Positions 40,797 through 54,683 of a DNA stretch of 64,000 nt are shown piece after piece. Numbering within the stretch: the first letter of the stretch is position 1; the number at the start of each line of letters is the position of its first letter. The position numbers and the translations under genes are program-made. The notes under the pieces were generated by a model. That model was given only the letters and a program-made list of their open reading frames with translations. It did not search any database and had not been told where the DNA came from. This stretch comes from Syngnathus acus (lineage: Eukaryota; Chordata; Actinopteri; Syngnathiformes; Syngnathidae), in the NCBI RefSeq assembly GCF_901709675.1, contig NC_051095.1, positions 22,602,456 through 22,666,455 on the forward strand, written 5' to 3'.

Positions 40797-41890
40797 GGAT
40801 AGACGTGGAGGCTCACCAGGACAGATTAGATCACCCAGAGCATCACTTTAAAATTTGACTGAGCAAATAGACGCCAGCTTCAGCCTGTGGCCTTCTATCC
40901 ACCATAATACAAAAGCAACCATCACAATCCTACAGCCTCACATTTACAATCATAGGTCAAATCCATAGTACATCAAACGCCGTTGACAAATCTCAATCGC
41001 TATTAAAAATACAGATATTGTTCCCCTATCAATAAAGTTAAGACTTCCATTACTTATTTATTCTCACTGTTGGCCCCATCTGATGTTATAATTAGAAACT
41101 GCAGATTTAAAAAAGTGATGGATCAGCACAAAATCCGACCCTTGAAAGACAGTCATGTTTAAATGAGCAAAAAATAATCCTCAGGCAAGTTGTCGGGTAC
41201 GATATTGTGTAGATGAGTGAGCTGACCTTTCTTACTTCTGAGCCAATATTAGTACAAGCCATTATAACTTATCAAAGTCTAATGCCTAATAGCCAATGCC
41301 CAGGGGTCCTTGAACCTTGAAGCACTCAAGTTGTGAATCGCATTATCAGTGCTACGTATATCAACCATTACCGGCGCACAGTATCATGGGTTACCTTTAA
41401 CCTTGTACAAGGCTTCTCCTCCAGACATCTATCACGGCCAATAATAATCGCATCTTTTAGGGTTCAATCCCCGCAAAGTGAACATCCAAGTCTTGGCCAG
41501 TATGTGACCGGATATCATTGCAAAGATTCTGTGCAGTTATTTGTATAATCAATTTGCTTAGCTCTCAAAATGCAAATTGCCTTATAAAAGAAACTGATCT
41601 TATAAAATTAGCACTGACTAATAATAGTCAATTTATAATTAGCAGAGTGGGATGAGATGTCACTGGAACTGCCGTTTTGTTGTTAGTACTAGTCCAGTGA
41701 CAGTTACAGACCAGGTTGTGGGGGCAATGGCAGTTGAGGCAAACACGTGCATCCAACTAGGAAACCCCGCTTTCTACTAGTGTAGAGAGTAAGAGGATAA
41801 CATGAAAGTGGCCGGTGACAATGTACAGTTTCATGTTTCATTTATTATTATTATACGCATTTTATACGTGCAATATACACATGTATAAAA
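40797..41890. other. unique sequence, no gene recognised
   Basis: GGGTTCAATCCCC at 41460 resembles a tRNA B-box but no A-box or cloverleaf accompanies it. Nothing else was recognised. Confidence 0.45.
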
Positions 41891-41901
41891 TCATCATCAT
41901 C

Positions 41902-41935
<34 letters not shown>

Positions 41936-41990
41936 ATGGTGGTAGTAATAGTAGTAGTAGTAGAGTAATGGTAGTAGTAATAGTAGTACT
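41891..41990. repeat. (TCA)n-(AGT)n compound microsatellite
   Basis: Four TCA units are followed by about 12 AGT units and then interrupted AGT/ATGG units. Confidence 0.95.
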
Positions 41991-42447
41991 TGGAAAAATA
42001 GGTTATTTTTTTCTTTGTTAATTGGTGTGACGGAAAAACAACTTATTTTAATGTAATTTCAGTTTTCAATAATGATTGCCTCTAAATAGTGAATGCTTTA
42101 ACAGTCCTTTTAGAATAATCTATTTTCATTAAGAGCAAAAACAGTCTTACAAGGTATCAGTGTGGTAGAGTGTTTAAAAATGCATTCATTTCAGGAGATT
42201 TTTCTGTGTGTTTATTGTCATATTACTCAATAAAAATTTGACTGTGAATTTCTTCTCATACTTTTCAGATCTTCCCTGTGCTTTAATTACATCCACCACA
42301 GTAAGTGCTGGCTGATGAGCATCATTAATAGGTACAGCAGAGAAAGCGACAGAGTGGTAGAAGCTGGATAGCCGAGTTGCAGCTGTCTGCCAAAAGTGCA
42401 TCAAGCAGCAGGGAGCAAATGAGCATTCACAGTATTTGAGCGGTCGG

Positions 42448-42452
<5 letters not shown>
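41991..42452. other. unique sequence
   Basis: No feature recognised. Confidence 0.5.

Positions 42453-42514
<62 letters not shown>
42453..42514. repeat. (TG)n microsatellite
   Basis: About 31 uninterrupted TG units. Confidence 0.98.
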
Positions 42515-42517
<3 letters not shown>

Positions 42518-44569
42518 ATATGTGTGCAGTGTGCCTTCAGAAGAGCATTAGAATGGTCAGCATGCGTCTAGAAGCTTCAGGCAGCTTATAGAACAGCAGG
42601 GGGTTTTAGGTAGGTGGGAAGTGAAGAAGCTGGCGATAGGGCTCAGTTTAAAAAAAAGGGACGGGAGGAATGCTGGAGGGCTTACTGAGGGAGGAATAGG
42701 CCACAGCTGGTTTTTAATTGGGTCCCCCCCACCACCACACCTTTCACATCATGTGTCCAGACACTTTAACTCAGCGTTTTTGTAGATTGTGGTTCGGAGA
42801 AGCTGACCAACAAGAGCCGTTTGGCTCCGAGATTTGAATCTTGGTACTGAATAACAAGTTTGAGGTCTCTAGTATTATCCTATGAGTCTTGTGGTCAACT
42901 GCTGCTAAGTATCAAACAAAGAAACACAGCAAACTCAGGTGATTTAGTTTGACTGGAGTCAAGACAGTGAACCATATCATCTGAGTCTGTAGTGTTTTCG
43001 GTGAGTCCATTAAATCAGGCTGCACTCTGAGAGGTGCAGAACTAGACTGACCTGGACAATCATTCAATTATAGCAATGATTGACAATCAAACATTTATTG
43101 ACAATTCCAAACTCACTGCAATAAAAAAATTTGACCCCTGATACTCTGATTGGAAAACAATATTTTGAAGTGCCGCCTATATCATTTTATTGAACCACAA
43201 ACAACATGGTAATCAATCAAGGTCACACCTAAGTTGATCTCGTACATATTCTGCTTCGACTGATCTGAGGACGACCACCTACTCAGAGGCGCTGCTGTGG
43301 AAATTTCTTTTTGACCAACTGTGGGTTTTGACCCACCTCTCCAAAGGAGATTTCCTATGGTGTTTTATCTTATTAGATGTACTCTTAAATTATTCTGTCT
43401 TACATTGTGTTAAATGTTGCCTACTCAGCATCATTGCAGCCCTGGTCATCCTGGAAGGGGGATTTCTTCATCTATGGCCCCTTCTCAAGCTTTCTCATTA
43501 TTTCCCATATGTTTTCATTTATTTATTTTTGTTTTTCATTGCCCTCTTGTAGGGTTAAGAGCAGAGACTGGCATTAATATTTGTGTCGGAATGTGAAGTC
43601 TTTGAGGGTCATCTTTGAAAAATTGACTCACCAAAAATATGATTAGCCAATTAATTCATGATTTCACAAGCATTAAAGGTTTTTTTTTTTTTTTTTTACA
43701 CATCACACTACAAAGTCTGTTACCGACCGACTATTATTAAGATAACGACTTTAAACTAGCTGTGCAGGCTGTTTTGGGTTTCAATTATTATTTTGCAGAA
43801 AGAACTTAACATTCAATACAGCAACAATAGATATATTGTAAAAAGGTTTCAGCAATGTGTTTAACAGCAAAAAACACAGCCGTAAAACAGTGTGACTTAA
43901 ACGGAGCTGCAGTTTTATTGGTTACGTATTTTGGGGGTGGTAACACTTTTTCTCACAGTGTTGCTTTGGAGTTTAAATAAGTGAGCCAAATATGTTATCA
44001 AGATATGTACTGCTGAATAGATGGAATCAAGATAAATGGGCCATGGTTCAAATGTCTGGTACACCAACAAGGGCAATAGGAACGAGTTGTTATTGATATA
44101 ACACTAAATGCTACCTGACAAGTTTCAACTCAGGCTCAGCTAAACTTTATAGATCAGTGATAGGAGCAATACAACAGATATATATATTAAGTGATAGGAG
44201 CAATAAAACATATTTACATATTAGTTGGAAGAAAATATTGCATGGGCACTTTTTTGAGGGGTGACACTGAAATGGCTAACTACTGTAATGAGGACCAACT
44301 GTAGATTTAACAGGAGCTGATATAAAATTTGAGTATATTTGCTATTAAAGTATTAGAGTGATTTATGAAGCAATAATGCACTTAATAGTACACAACACTA
44401 CACTACTATTACTACACTGAGATTATGAAGCGTTCATTTGTATACAGCATAAACATGATATTTAGAATAAGGGTACGTTTACATGACATGAACAAAATAT
44501 TAGAAACTAATGATTTTCTTGTCATTTCTACAAGTTTCACAAAACTGTTACAATCTTTTTTTATTCCAA
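42515..44569. other. unique sequence, no gene recognised
   Basis: A poly-T run lies at 43679-43697. At 44159-44205 a short phrase (gtgataggagcaatacaac / gtgataggagcaataaaac) is tandemly duplicated. No coding exon was recognised. Confidence 0.45.
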
Positions 44570-44572
44570 CAA

Positions 44573-44607
<35 letters not shown>

Positions 44608-44609
44608 AT
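44570..44609. repeat. (AATA)n microsatellite
   Basis: About ten AATA units. Confidence 0.97.
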
Positions 44610-44656
44610 CTTGCATTAGTCATGTTACACATTCAAAAGAAGGGAGCAAGACCCAC

Positions 44657-46066
<1,410 letters not shown>

Positions 46067-46355
46067 CAGAGGCGTAGCCAGGAATTTTTCCAGTAGGGGC
46101 GCACGCCCACAGGAAAAAAAATCGAACATCACCCACGCCGTTCGCTGATCGCTAAAACAACATCCGGGTCCGGGAGGCAAACGGTGAATGGATAACATCG
46201 CGCACATAGAATAGCGCAAGCACATTCGCGCAAGACCGAAAGAAAAAAACGGCATGAAAATGAAGAATCGAAAAAGCTCGATTTTTTTCAACCGGGGCGC
46301 AGGGAGTCCTAACCGGGGCGCCGCCCCGGCTCGCCCCGGCTTGGCTACGCCTCTG
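46067..46355 (-). mobile_element. non-autonomous hAT MITE, copy 2
   Basis: The element runs CAGAGGCGTAGCCAGG to GGCTACGCCTCTG and is bounded by the perfect 8-bp duplication TGCTTGAG (46059-46066 and 46356-46363). Compared with copy 1 at 14685-14971 it is inverted and differs only by scattered substitutions, a shorter A-run and a small CCCGGA-type insertion. The minus strand is open from 45965 to 46477, straight through the element. That can mislead gene finders. Confidence 0.93.
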
Positions 46356-46539
46356 TGCTTGAGCCACACGGAGAACTGCCTCTCCAACTTCTTGCCCATA
46401 TATTTGTACAGGGAATCAAAAGAAAAGAAAATCAATGTAAAGCATAAGCATGTTGGTTTGAATACGCAACAAATCAACTAAAACCAAGCTTTGAGCATGA
46501 ATCAAAGTAGAGCTACGATATGGAGGAAAAGATTGGCCA

Positions 46540-46645
46540 ATTCAGGGTGTCCCCTGCCTACTGCCTGATGACTGCTGGGATAGGCTCTAGCACGCCTGCG
46601 ACCCCCGTGGGGACAAGCGGTACAGAAAATGGATAGATGGATGGA
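46540..46645 (+). mobile_element. 3' part of (TGGA)n-tailed retroposon
   Basis: The segment carries ttcagggtgtcccctgcc, tgctgggataggctctagc and gacaagcggtacagaaaatgg, then (TGGA)n-like ggatagatggatgg. It is 5'-truncated. The target duplication is unclear. Confidence 0.82.
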
Positions 46646-48711
46646 ATTTGAGAGCTGTGGCTGCAATGTACCCAGCTAGTAGCTGGTCCGCAAACGTGGT
46701 GTCATTAGACAAATTTGTTACGTCAAGTTCTATGGGAGAATAGACAGTCCATACTGGCTGTAATGTTTGCATATGGTTAAATGTGAATCATAAAAATCAC
46801 AGCTGTTTCACAGTGTATTAGGACCCCCTGTTGGTGAATGTTAGAAAATTACAGTCAGTTGGTTCCTGATATGTACGCATGGGAGCAAGCTGGATAAAAT
46901 TCACAAAATATCTATGTCTGTTTCATCATTGATGTTTTTGCAAGGAAGAAACATCACACTGCCCTCTTCCTTCCATCCAGGAATGGGTCCATTGTTGCTT
47001 TTTTTTTGTTATTGCCCTTTTAGAGCATAGAAAAATCGCACATGCATTTATCGCCTCAACACGACTGACAGCTGCTTGTCCCGCCTACTTGGAGGACCTG
47101 CGCCGATAAACAGAATCTATACGGAAGCACGCGATGATTAGGCAGGGTTTGGTCAGTGACTGACTTGTAGTGTGACATGTCGCTTGGTCCCAGACACAGA
47201 ATGATATTTATCTTGTAGTCTGAAGCGCAATTAGCGGGAACTACAAAATAGTCTTTTAGTCTTCCGGTAGGTTCAGAAATACTCAGAATGTATAATTATG
47301 GTTGCACCAATGGCTCTTGTGTGCACTACTAGAAGGAATCCACGTATCATCAGTGGTACGACGAGTACCTCGTTTCTTGGCATAAGACTTAAGTCGCATG
47401 AGCCAATGAAACAGAAGTACAGGCCGCATTTGCCGTTTGTAGTATAAACAAAAATACTTCAATTGGATGATACAACTTCTTTAACTTAATTTTGTCAGAT
47501 GAACTTCAATGTGATGTTTAGGTTGTTCGAAAGGGATGGAACAACCACCAACTCGTTTTTTGCCACAGCTTTTTTTTTTTACATACATATGACAAGTGAA
47601 ATAACTGCAGTCACATATGCTGTATATCATTAATACCCATGATACTGTTGATTTAATTGATAATAGTTGTAAGAATGGATGGAAATAGCTGAAATATGTC
47701 TGTAAGAATGGTTGCAAATAGCTGAAATCACGTTAAGTATCTAATGCAGTTGCAACGCTGGATGACCCATGACAAGAGTCCCATTTTCCAAGAAGTCTAA
47801 GTGAGGTTGCATAGCTGTGAGATTGCTTTGGATATTCTTCCATCTCCCTAACGGATCAAAGTTCGGCTTCTCCTATTTTATGTCATTATGTATGGAATAG
47901 ATAGTCGTAGTTGGCAACAGGTGTCTTCAATACAGAAGCTGCGTGTAGTCTGAACACACACTTCTGTGCATCAGTATAAAAATCTGCATGCACTTATACC
48001 CAGGTTGTTTTTTCAATGTATTCGTGCGTTATACAGTATCCTTTGAGAAATTGTATAATTGATATAATTGATACTGGTGTTTCAAGCAGCATCACCTGCA
48101 TGTACCGAAACTGCTCTTCACACTCATCTGGGGTGAGATTTCAAAACAGCAGCAGTAACCCCAACAGCATATGGTCCCATATTATTTTACTGTAGCACTT
48201 AACAAAATGTCACAATTATGAAAAAATACAACAGCACGGTGGCAAGTGGTAAGTACGTCTGACTCATGCTTCACAAATCTCCCAAATGTGGCATTGTCAG
48301 GCTCATAAACCCTGTTGCCATGTACAGGACATGAAAGGCAAAAATTATTTTTTATTTGATTCTGTAGGATAGTGGTTCGTACATTAGATATGAAAGTGTG
48401 TGATAATACAGTGTCTGTTTGATCTGCAAGTATGTCCAATAAAACGACGTAGTCATGTTAATGATCGTATATTTAGTTTGGATATTCACATCAGCATTTT
48501 ATTAACAACAAGATGACCATAAAGAAATGCAATCATTTTACTTTGTTTGACCGAGTTTGAGCCAGATGACTAATTTTACCAATGTTCAAATTGATATGCT
48601 TATAGAAACCATCTTTTGAGAAAAATGAAGGTACAACAAATTGCTTAATCTGCTGTTATTCCTTCATTTGTCTTCTACCTGTATCATATGACAGTTATCA
48701 TATTGCAGTTT
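46646..48711. other. unique sequence, one retroposon scrap
   Basis: No gene recognised. At 48233-48285 cagcacggtggcaagtggt followed by aagtacgtctgactca is an eroded 5' end of the (TGGA)n-tailed retroposon. A tandem duplicate of ggatggaaatagctgaaat-type sequence occurs at about 47671-47728. Confidence 0.45.
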
Positions 48712-48800
48712 CATTCATTCATTCATTCATTCATTCATTCATTCATTCATTCATTCATTCATTCATTCATTCATTCTTTCTTTCTTTCTTTCTTTCTTTC
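48712..48800. repeat. (ATTC)n-(TTTC)n microsatellite
   Basis: About 16 ATTC units are followed by six TTTC units. Confidence 0.97.
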
Positions 48801-49727
48801 AGTTGAGGGATTGTTCATGGCAGAAGCTGCTCAGCGATCAAATTGATTGGGTTTGCAAACTGAGACTTCTGTTAAGATGCAATGGGTTAGAATGGTCTCC
48901 ATCAGCGAGTTGATCTCTCAACCCAGTCAGAAGTCAAATGTGAAGGGTCAGCAATAATTCACAGCTTCACTCCAATGAGGCACATGTTGCCTGTTAAGAG
49001 CTAAATTTGAGTGCTGGGTTTTCTGATCTTAAAGATGTCTGCAAGCGTCAAAATAAGCAACTGCAATTTGATTCTGCAGTGTTTTTCCACATTTTCAAAA
49101 TTCAGCAGCCAGCACAAGTTTAGCACACACACGTCACAATCACTGCGAGACTGTGGGTGTGGACCAGCAATATGAGCAATGTATCCACTGCAACTGTGTT
49201 TTTTTGTTGTTGTTATTTTCATCATCAAATTTGTTAAGAAAGAAAGCGATACGCATGAGAAGCCTTTTGGCTACTAAAAGGAAAGTCTTTGCCAATCGAC
49301 AATTAAGATTAAATCAAACACTTTATTCAGATATTAGGATCGAGGCACTGTTGAAGGATCTTTCTCTCGAGAATTTGTCGACGAGTCTTTGGGAGTCTTT
49401 CACTGCATATTTATGTATCTTTGATAAGCGGCACATTGCAGTGCTCATGTATTTTTTCAAATGCGTTTACGACTTAACTACCAAGTAAGATTGTATCTTA
49501 CATTGTTTTACTGAACAAGAGGACAAGAGGTTAGGACATTTAATCTGTGTTTTGGTATGTGCATCACTTCACATATTTTAATCACAATCTTGTTGCATAA
49601 AAGCAAGCACAGGCTGTAGTGAACTTGATTTCTTAAAAGAGAATTATAGTAAGCAGCACATCTGAACTCTTGTTGGTAGTTGTATTTCAATTTCGATGTA
49701 CATATACCTGCTGTACTGCTGTAGGCG
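48801..49727. other. unique sequence, no gene recognised
   Basis: A plus-strand frame at 49153-49488 is open for 111 codons but shows no known domain. Confidence 0.4.
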
Positions 49728-49762
49728 TTCTATTCTATTCTATTCTATTCTATTCTATTCTA
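49728..49762. repeat. (TTCTA)n microsatellite
   Basis: Seven TTCTA pentamers. Confidence 0.95.
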
Positions 49763-50728
49763 GTTTTCACTTTTATTTAATGTGCTATAAAGGTCGGTCT
49801 TAAAAATCAAAGCACAAGACTGATTGACACCAGACAACGATCACACTTGACTGATAGGGAAGTTGACATCTATTCACATTTGTAAAAATTGTTTTTAGTT
49901 TTCAAAGTCATATTTACATGCTGGTTAATATACTAAGTACGGTCAGGATGTTTTTGCAAGCTAAGAAGAGCTTGTGACCACTGGCGCAGAATAGTTGAAT
50001 TGTGTTCATTATCTCTTCGTTGATGATAGCCATTGTATTCTTTTGCTATATTCTACTGGCGCAGAATATAGCAAAGGCCACCTCGAACCTTGCATGAGCG
50101 GGTCGCATTGGAAACATAAAACTGTGCACATAGATTTGTTTATCCAGAGTAAATTAAGGAAATTCTCTTTCTATTTGTAATTTGTGGGTAAATCATATAC
50201 ACTACAATAAAAAGTAATTCATGGAGTTACTTTCCAATGGTGTGCATGAAAGATGTTCTTAAAACTAAGAACATTCCTATAAAATCCAAAGCTATATTGT
50301 CAGTGTAATAGACAATTTTTACATAGATTGACCCTGAGTGCGTTTCATTTAGTGCCATTGTGCATGAACCCCTGTATTTGTGTGCTTGTGTGGTCAAGTA
50401 CTTTGTGTGCTTGTTTGTATGTCTGTGTGACTGGCACTGAATTTAACGGTTCTTCCCCATGGACATAGGCCAATTTTCACTGTGATGTGTCTTGTGACTG
50501 CTTCGAAAGAGAAGATGGAGATTCCTTTTTGCCTCTGCTTGGCCAGTAAATGGTGCATGCCTCCTCCCATCAATCACAAAGCTACTGCAACAGACAGCTT
50601 GCTGCCTAATATACACCTCCATTAGGGTTCTCGGGGAAAATCGCTTGAATCTCAAACAATATTCTGACTAGCCACCACATTAAATCAATACAAGAAGTTG
50701 TAGATAAAAGTTTAACACATTTTAATAA
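49763..50728. other. unique sequence
   Basis: A 14-bp phrase, actggcgcagaata, is duplicated at about 49980 and 50055. No gene was recognised. Confidence 0.45.
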
Positions 50729-50985
50729 GGCAACATGGTGGACCAGCAATGGGTAAATCTGCCTTACAGAGGTTTAAATGTTTCCAGGTTCCACTTTCTG
50801 CCCGTGCTTCTTTTTAGGGACTCAGGATACCTTCCTCATTTCAAATAGATGCTCATGTTCATTTAAGACACTTAATTGCCCGAACATGAGCAAGTGAATC
50901 AGAATGATTGTGACTGGTGAGCAGTTCAGGGTTTACCCCGCCTTTCCCCCAAATTCAGCTGGAAAAGACTCCCAACCTGGTTTCC
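50729..50985 (+). mobile_element. ancient degenerate copy of the (TGGA)n-tailed retroposon
   Basis: Collinear eroded matches run through the consensus: ggcaacatggtggaccagc (5' end), tgtttccaggttccac, acttaattgcccg, gcagttcagggtttacccc and aattcagctggaaaagactcc. The tail is missing. Much more diverged than 34496-34840 or 51199-51532. Confidence 0.65.
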
Positions 50986-51198
50986 TATGCACAGCTTTTG
51001 TTTACTTAATAAACTTTTTCTTCTCTGATCTCATGTCTATTGCTGCTACTTTGCATCTTGCTATATATTTTCTGACACCACAACCATGACAAAGAAATAT
51101 ATCATCATTACAGCTCTTTTTTGATAGGTTGGGGAGGTAGGTAGATAGGTAGGTGACTATTGGCGAAAAAAGCTTTGCTGCCATCTTGTTTCATCTAT

Positions 51199-51532
51199 CA
51201 TCCATCCATTTTCTATACCGCTTGTCCCCACTGGGGTCACGGGCGCGCTGGAGCCTATCCCAGCAGTCATCGGGCAGTAGGCGGGGGACACCCTGAACCG
51301 GTTGCCAGCCAATCGCAGGGCACACAGAAACGAACAACCATCCGCACTCGCACTCACACCCAGTGAGTGCGAAATTGGCCTACCAAGCATGTTTTTGGGA
51401 TGTGGGAGAAAACCGGAGTGCCCAGAGAAAACCCACGCGGGCACGGGGAGAACATGCAAACTCCACACAGGGAGGGTCTGAGGTGGAATCGAACCGGCAC
51501 CCTCCTGGCTGTGAGGCGGACGTGCTAACCAG
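51199..51532 (-). mobile_element. (TGGA)n-tailed retroposon with 12-bp target duplication
   Basis: TGTTTCATCTAT flanks the copy on both sides (51187-51198 and 51533-51544). The tail is at the left (catccatccattttctat) and the 5' end, CTGGTTAGCACGTCCGCC on the minus strand, is at the right. It is a well-preserved copy, so the insertion is probably fairly young. Confidence 0.92.
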
Positions 51533-51544
51533 TGTTTCATCTAT

Positions 51545-52166
51545 TTTACCGTAATTGTAAACCTTACTGAATGGGTGTCATTTATATCATTTGTTCTTCT
51601 CTCCTCAATGAAATGTTTTTTTTTTTTTTATGTATATCATGGACTGTTAGTTTTATGAGACAACTTGATCCTTTAAAAGTGATATACAAGTATACTTTCC
51701 ATGCCTTCACAAATGCTGTCAAGCTCTGTAGCGTCCACGGTGCTTCTGGAGACAGTTAACATAAGGCTTCCTTCAAGCAAAGTACAGTTTGAAGAGACAA
51801 CTGTGACTGCAACTGTTGCAGTGTTTTACTAAGGTTTCATGATACCGGCTCATGTGGTTATATCAGCTATGATGGATAATGCTTTGTTGATGCAGTATCC
51901 TCTGAGAGATTCAATACATTAAGCTTTTTCCTTTGCCACTGACATTGTTCCAGATAATACATTACGCGTCACTATCTTCACACTGTATATTTGAGGCGAT
52001 AAAGGTTGGATGTTCTGTAAACGGAGATTGCAAAATGTAATCTATTCGGTGCTTTGCAAAATAGTTGCCCCCTTGGCTTTCCACATAATTTACAAAAAAA
52101 ACCCAATCCCAACAACAATTCCAATGAAGCTGTGATGTGTGAAACAAAAACAGAAAACGTGGAACG
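51545..52166. other. unique sequence, no gene recognised
   Basis: A poly-T run lies at 51617-51629. No feature recognised. Confidence 0.5.
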
Positions 52167-52808
52167 TGCTCAGCGCAGCCTGAAAATGCGATTGGAGCAC
52201 TAAAAAGTCAAAGTTGGTGTAACACCTTAACCAAACGTTGCAGATGGTCATTTCTTCATGTGCCTTGGTCAACTCGGCACTCTGAAGTCTTAAAAAGCAA
52301 TTTTTTGCTATGCCAACCTAACCACAGTGAAGGGAGGTGGGCTAGGCTACAGCCGATGTCGGCTAATCAGGTCAAGCGGCTCCTCTGACTTGTGCTGATG
52401 CATGCTACTTGGACGTGTGCTGTGCGCGCGTCTCGGCACATGGACAATAAGAACGGCCGACCGAGCTGCTTCCTGAAGCATGCGGGTCAGCAGTGTCCCT
52501 GCATCATATGTTAATATTGTCTAGCTGTGCGAGAGATAGTTTATTAAGTGATCTACCGAGAACAATGCAGGGGATTTGAAAGACTGCATAAAAAATCCCA
52601 ATTGCCATATTCCCTAACAGAAATAAAGTTCTTGAGAGCTGTCCACGGTGCTGAATTGGCAAAACCACGTTCTATATGACCACGATTACATATTCTTACT
52701 CTCAAATTATGCAAACATCTAAAATCCTAATTGCCATAGTCCCTAACAATCAAAAAGTTCATGAGCGCTGTCCACAGTGCTGTACAGCAAGAACACTTCC
52801 CTATAGCC

Positions 52809-53125
52809 CAGGGGTGTCAAACTCATTTTTTTCGCGGGCCGCATTGTAGTCATAGCTCCTTTCGGAGGGCCATTATGACTGCCAACCCAAATAAATGTAT
52901 GAGCACCTCATATTATATACAGTAAAAGCTACAAAACAAACTGACAAATAACTCGTTTTCAAATCAGATGAGTAAAAACTGGTCATATATTTAAAAAATA
53001 AGATATTGTTAAAAGTGAAGACAATTTGCAATTCTAGTAATGACACGAATTTGATGCACAATTTGTCTTCGCGGGCCACACAAAATGATGTGGTGGGCCG
53101 TATCTGGCCTCGAGTTTGACACGTG
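52809..53125. mobile_element. hAT MITE with 8-bp target duplication
   Basis: The ends CAGGGGTGTCAAACTC and GAGTTTGACACGTG form an imperfect inverted repeat, with a perfect 8-bp duplication CTATAGCC at 52801-52808 and 53126-53133. Subterminal cgcgggccgcattgtag and cgcgggccacacaaaatg are inverted GC-rich blocks of the kind seen in fish and mammal hAT elements. No coding capacity. Confidence 0.92.
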
Positions 53126-53148
53126 CTATAGCCGAAAGCGTGTGAGAG

Positions 53149-53216
53149 CTATCCACGACGCTGCACTATCTACGGCGCTGAGCTATCCAAGGCATTGAGC
53201 CATACACGGTGACAGG
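53149..53216. repeat. degenerate 17-bp minisatellite
   Basis: Consecutive 17-mers ctatccacgacgctgca, ctatctacggcgctgag and ctatccaaggcattgag are followed by a weaker fourth. Related words (gttgtccatggtgctg) recur nearby at about 53222 and 53291. Confidence 0.8.
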
Positions 53217-53625
53217 GTGTGGAGTTGTCCATGGTGCTGCACCATATACAGCGTGGATCTATCCGCGGTCCTGATCCGCGCACTGTGCGGAGTTGTCCAT
53301 GGTGCTCAGCGCAGCCTGAAAATGCGAACTGAAAGTTGGTGTAACACCTAAACCAAACGTTGCAGGTGGTCATTTTTTCATGTGCCTTGGTCAACTCGGC
53401 ACTCTGAAGTCCCCAAGAGCATTTTTTACTATGCCAACCCAACACCAGTGAAGGGAGGTGGACAATTAGAAAACGTGCTCAGGGCAGCCTGAAAATGCGA
53501 TTGGACCAATAAAAAGTGTCGTTCAAAACGTTATGCAAGTTGGATAAAAAACTACTGAAAAATAGAAAAAAATGTATAGAATATAAAATAGATATTTAAA
53601 AAAAAGCTAAGTTAGTTTGAAGTTC

Positions 53626-53882
53626 TCCCTGTGTGGAGTTTACATATTCTCCCCGTGCCCGCATGGGTTTTCTCCGAGCGCTCCCACATCCCAAAAACAT
53701 GGTTGGTAGGCCGATTGAACACTCCAAATTGTCCCTAGGTGTGAGTGCGAGTGCGAATGGTTGTTTTTCTCTGTGTGCCTGGCGATTGGCTGGCAACCAG
53801 TTCAGGGTGTCCCCCGCCCCCTGCCCGATGACTCGCGAACCCCGTGGGGACAAGCGGTATAGAAAATGGATGGATGGATGGA
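53626..53882 (+). mobile_element. (TGGA)n-tailed retroposon, 5'-truncated, 13-bp target duplication
   Basis: TAGTTTGAAGTTC flanks the copy (53613-53625 and 53883-53895). The 3' tail gaaaatggatggatggatgg is at the right. The copy begins at tccctgtgtggagtttac, so about 80 bp of the 5' part is missing. The target duplication shows this is a genuine truncated insertion. Confidence 0.92.
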
Positions 53883-53932
53883 TAGTTTGAAGTTCACATA
53901 CTGTAAGTTACAGAAATTACAGAACGTATGTA

Positions 53933-54524
53933 CAGTCAAACCTCGGTTTTCGAACGTCCCGCTTCTCGAACAAATCGGAATTCGAACGGAAATTCGAGAT
54001 TTTTTGCTTCGGTTGTCGAACAAAATTCGGAGGTTGAACCTCGCGAGATGAGCCGAAAGGACCCGAGAAAACCCGACCACGCGGGCCGGATGCCGACTGA
54101 CTCCGTTTGTTATTGTATTTTCGTTACTTTGAGGATTGTATTAACCCCTAATCATGCCTCCAAAGAAAGCAAGTGGGAGCAGTAAAGCCATCCTAAAACA
54201 CAAAGATGCTCTTAAAGCAATGCGACAGTGAGCGCCCGGCGCGCTGCGGTTGCGCGATCGGACCAAATTAAGCTCCCTGCGCACTGAGGTCCACTTAAAT
54301 TTTGGAAAGTACATCAGGACTTTAAAAGCGGTGCGCTGCAATTGCGTGATCGGACAAAAATGCGCAAATGAACACAATGCTTAAAAAAGGCGTTTTTTTT
54401 GTCTTGGAACGAATTAAAATTTTTACCATTATTTGTAATGGGAAAAATAGATTCGAAATTCGACTGATTCACTTCTCGAACCGCCTTCTGAAACGCATTG
54501 TGGTCGAAAACCGAGGTTTGACTG
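53933..54524 (+). mobile_element. Tigger/pogo-like element, internally deleted
   Basis: The ends CAGTCAAACCTCGGTTTTC and GAAAACCGAGGTTTGACTG are a perfect inverted repeat, flanked by TA on both sides (53931-53932 and 54525-54526). The inside keeps a GC-rich leader, the first codons of a transposase, and repeated phrases gcgctgcggttgcgcgatcgg and gcgctgcaattgcgtgatcgg (about 54240-54260 and 54332-54352). The remaining coding region is deleted. Confidence 0.92.
54154..54231 (+). pseudogene. Tigger-like transposase N-terminal stub
   Basis: The ATG at 54154 opens MPPKKASGSSK and the frame stops at TGA 54229-54231 after 25 residues. The MPPKK-Ser-rich start is typical of Tigger (pogo-clade) transposases, whose CENP-B-type helix-turn-helix and DDE domain would follow. 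Neither is present here, so it is non-functional. Confidence 0.7.
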
Positions 54525-54683
54525 TATCTGTAATATGTAATAATTTTTATTGATTATTTCTTTGTAATTTATTTCTTTTTACATCTCTATATAATGCATT
54601 TGTTTTACTGCTATATGTAATTATCTGCAGTATTTATTAAGGAGTTATTGTTGTTTATTTGGAATTACTATTAAATAAACGAA

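Larger units (their letters stand above)
52167..53517. repeat. locally duplicated region
   Basis: A unit of about 160-175 bp starting GTGCTCAGCGCAGCCTG occurs at 52167-52341 and 53302-53461. A third, short copy follows at 53474-53517. A second unit (tgccatattccctaacag ... gagctgtccacggtgctg) occurs at about 52600-52653 and again at about 52731-52785. The copies have diverged by substitutions and small indels, so the duplications are old. A hAT MITE has since inserted at 52809-53125. Confidence 0.85.

Noticed and set aside
41455-41480. tRNA B-box-like GGGTTCAATCCCC
   Set aside because: No A-box or cloverleaf stems at the expected distance.
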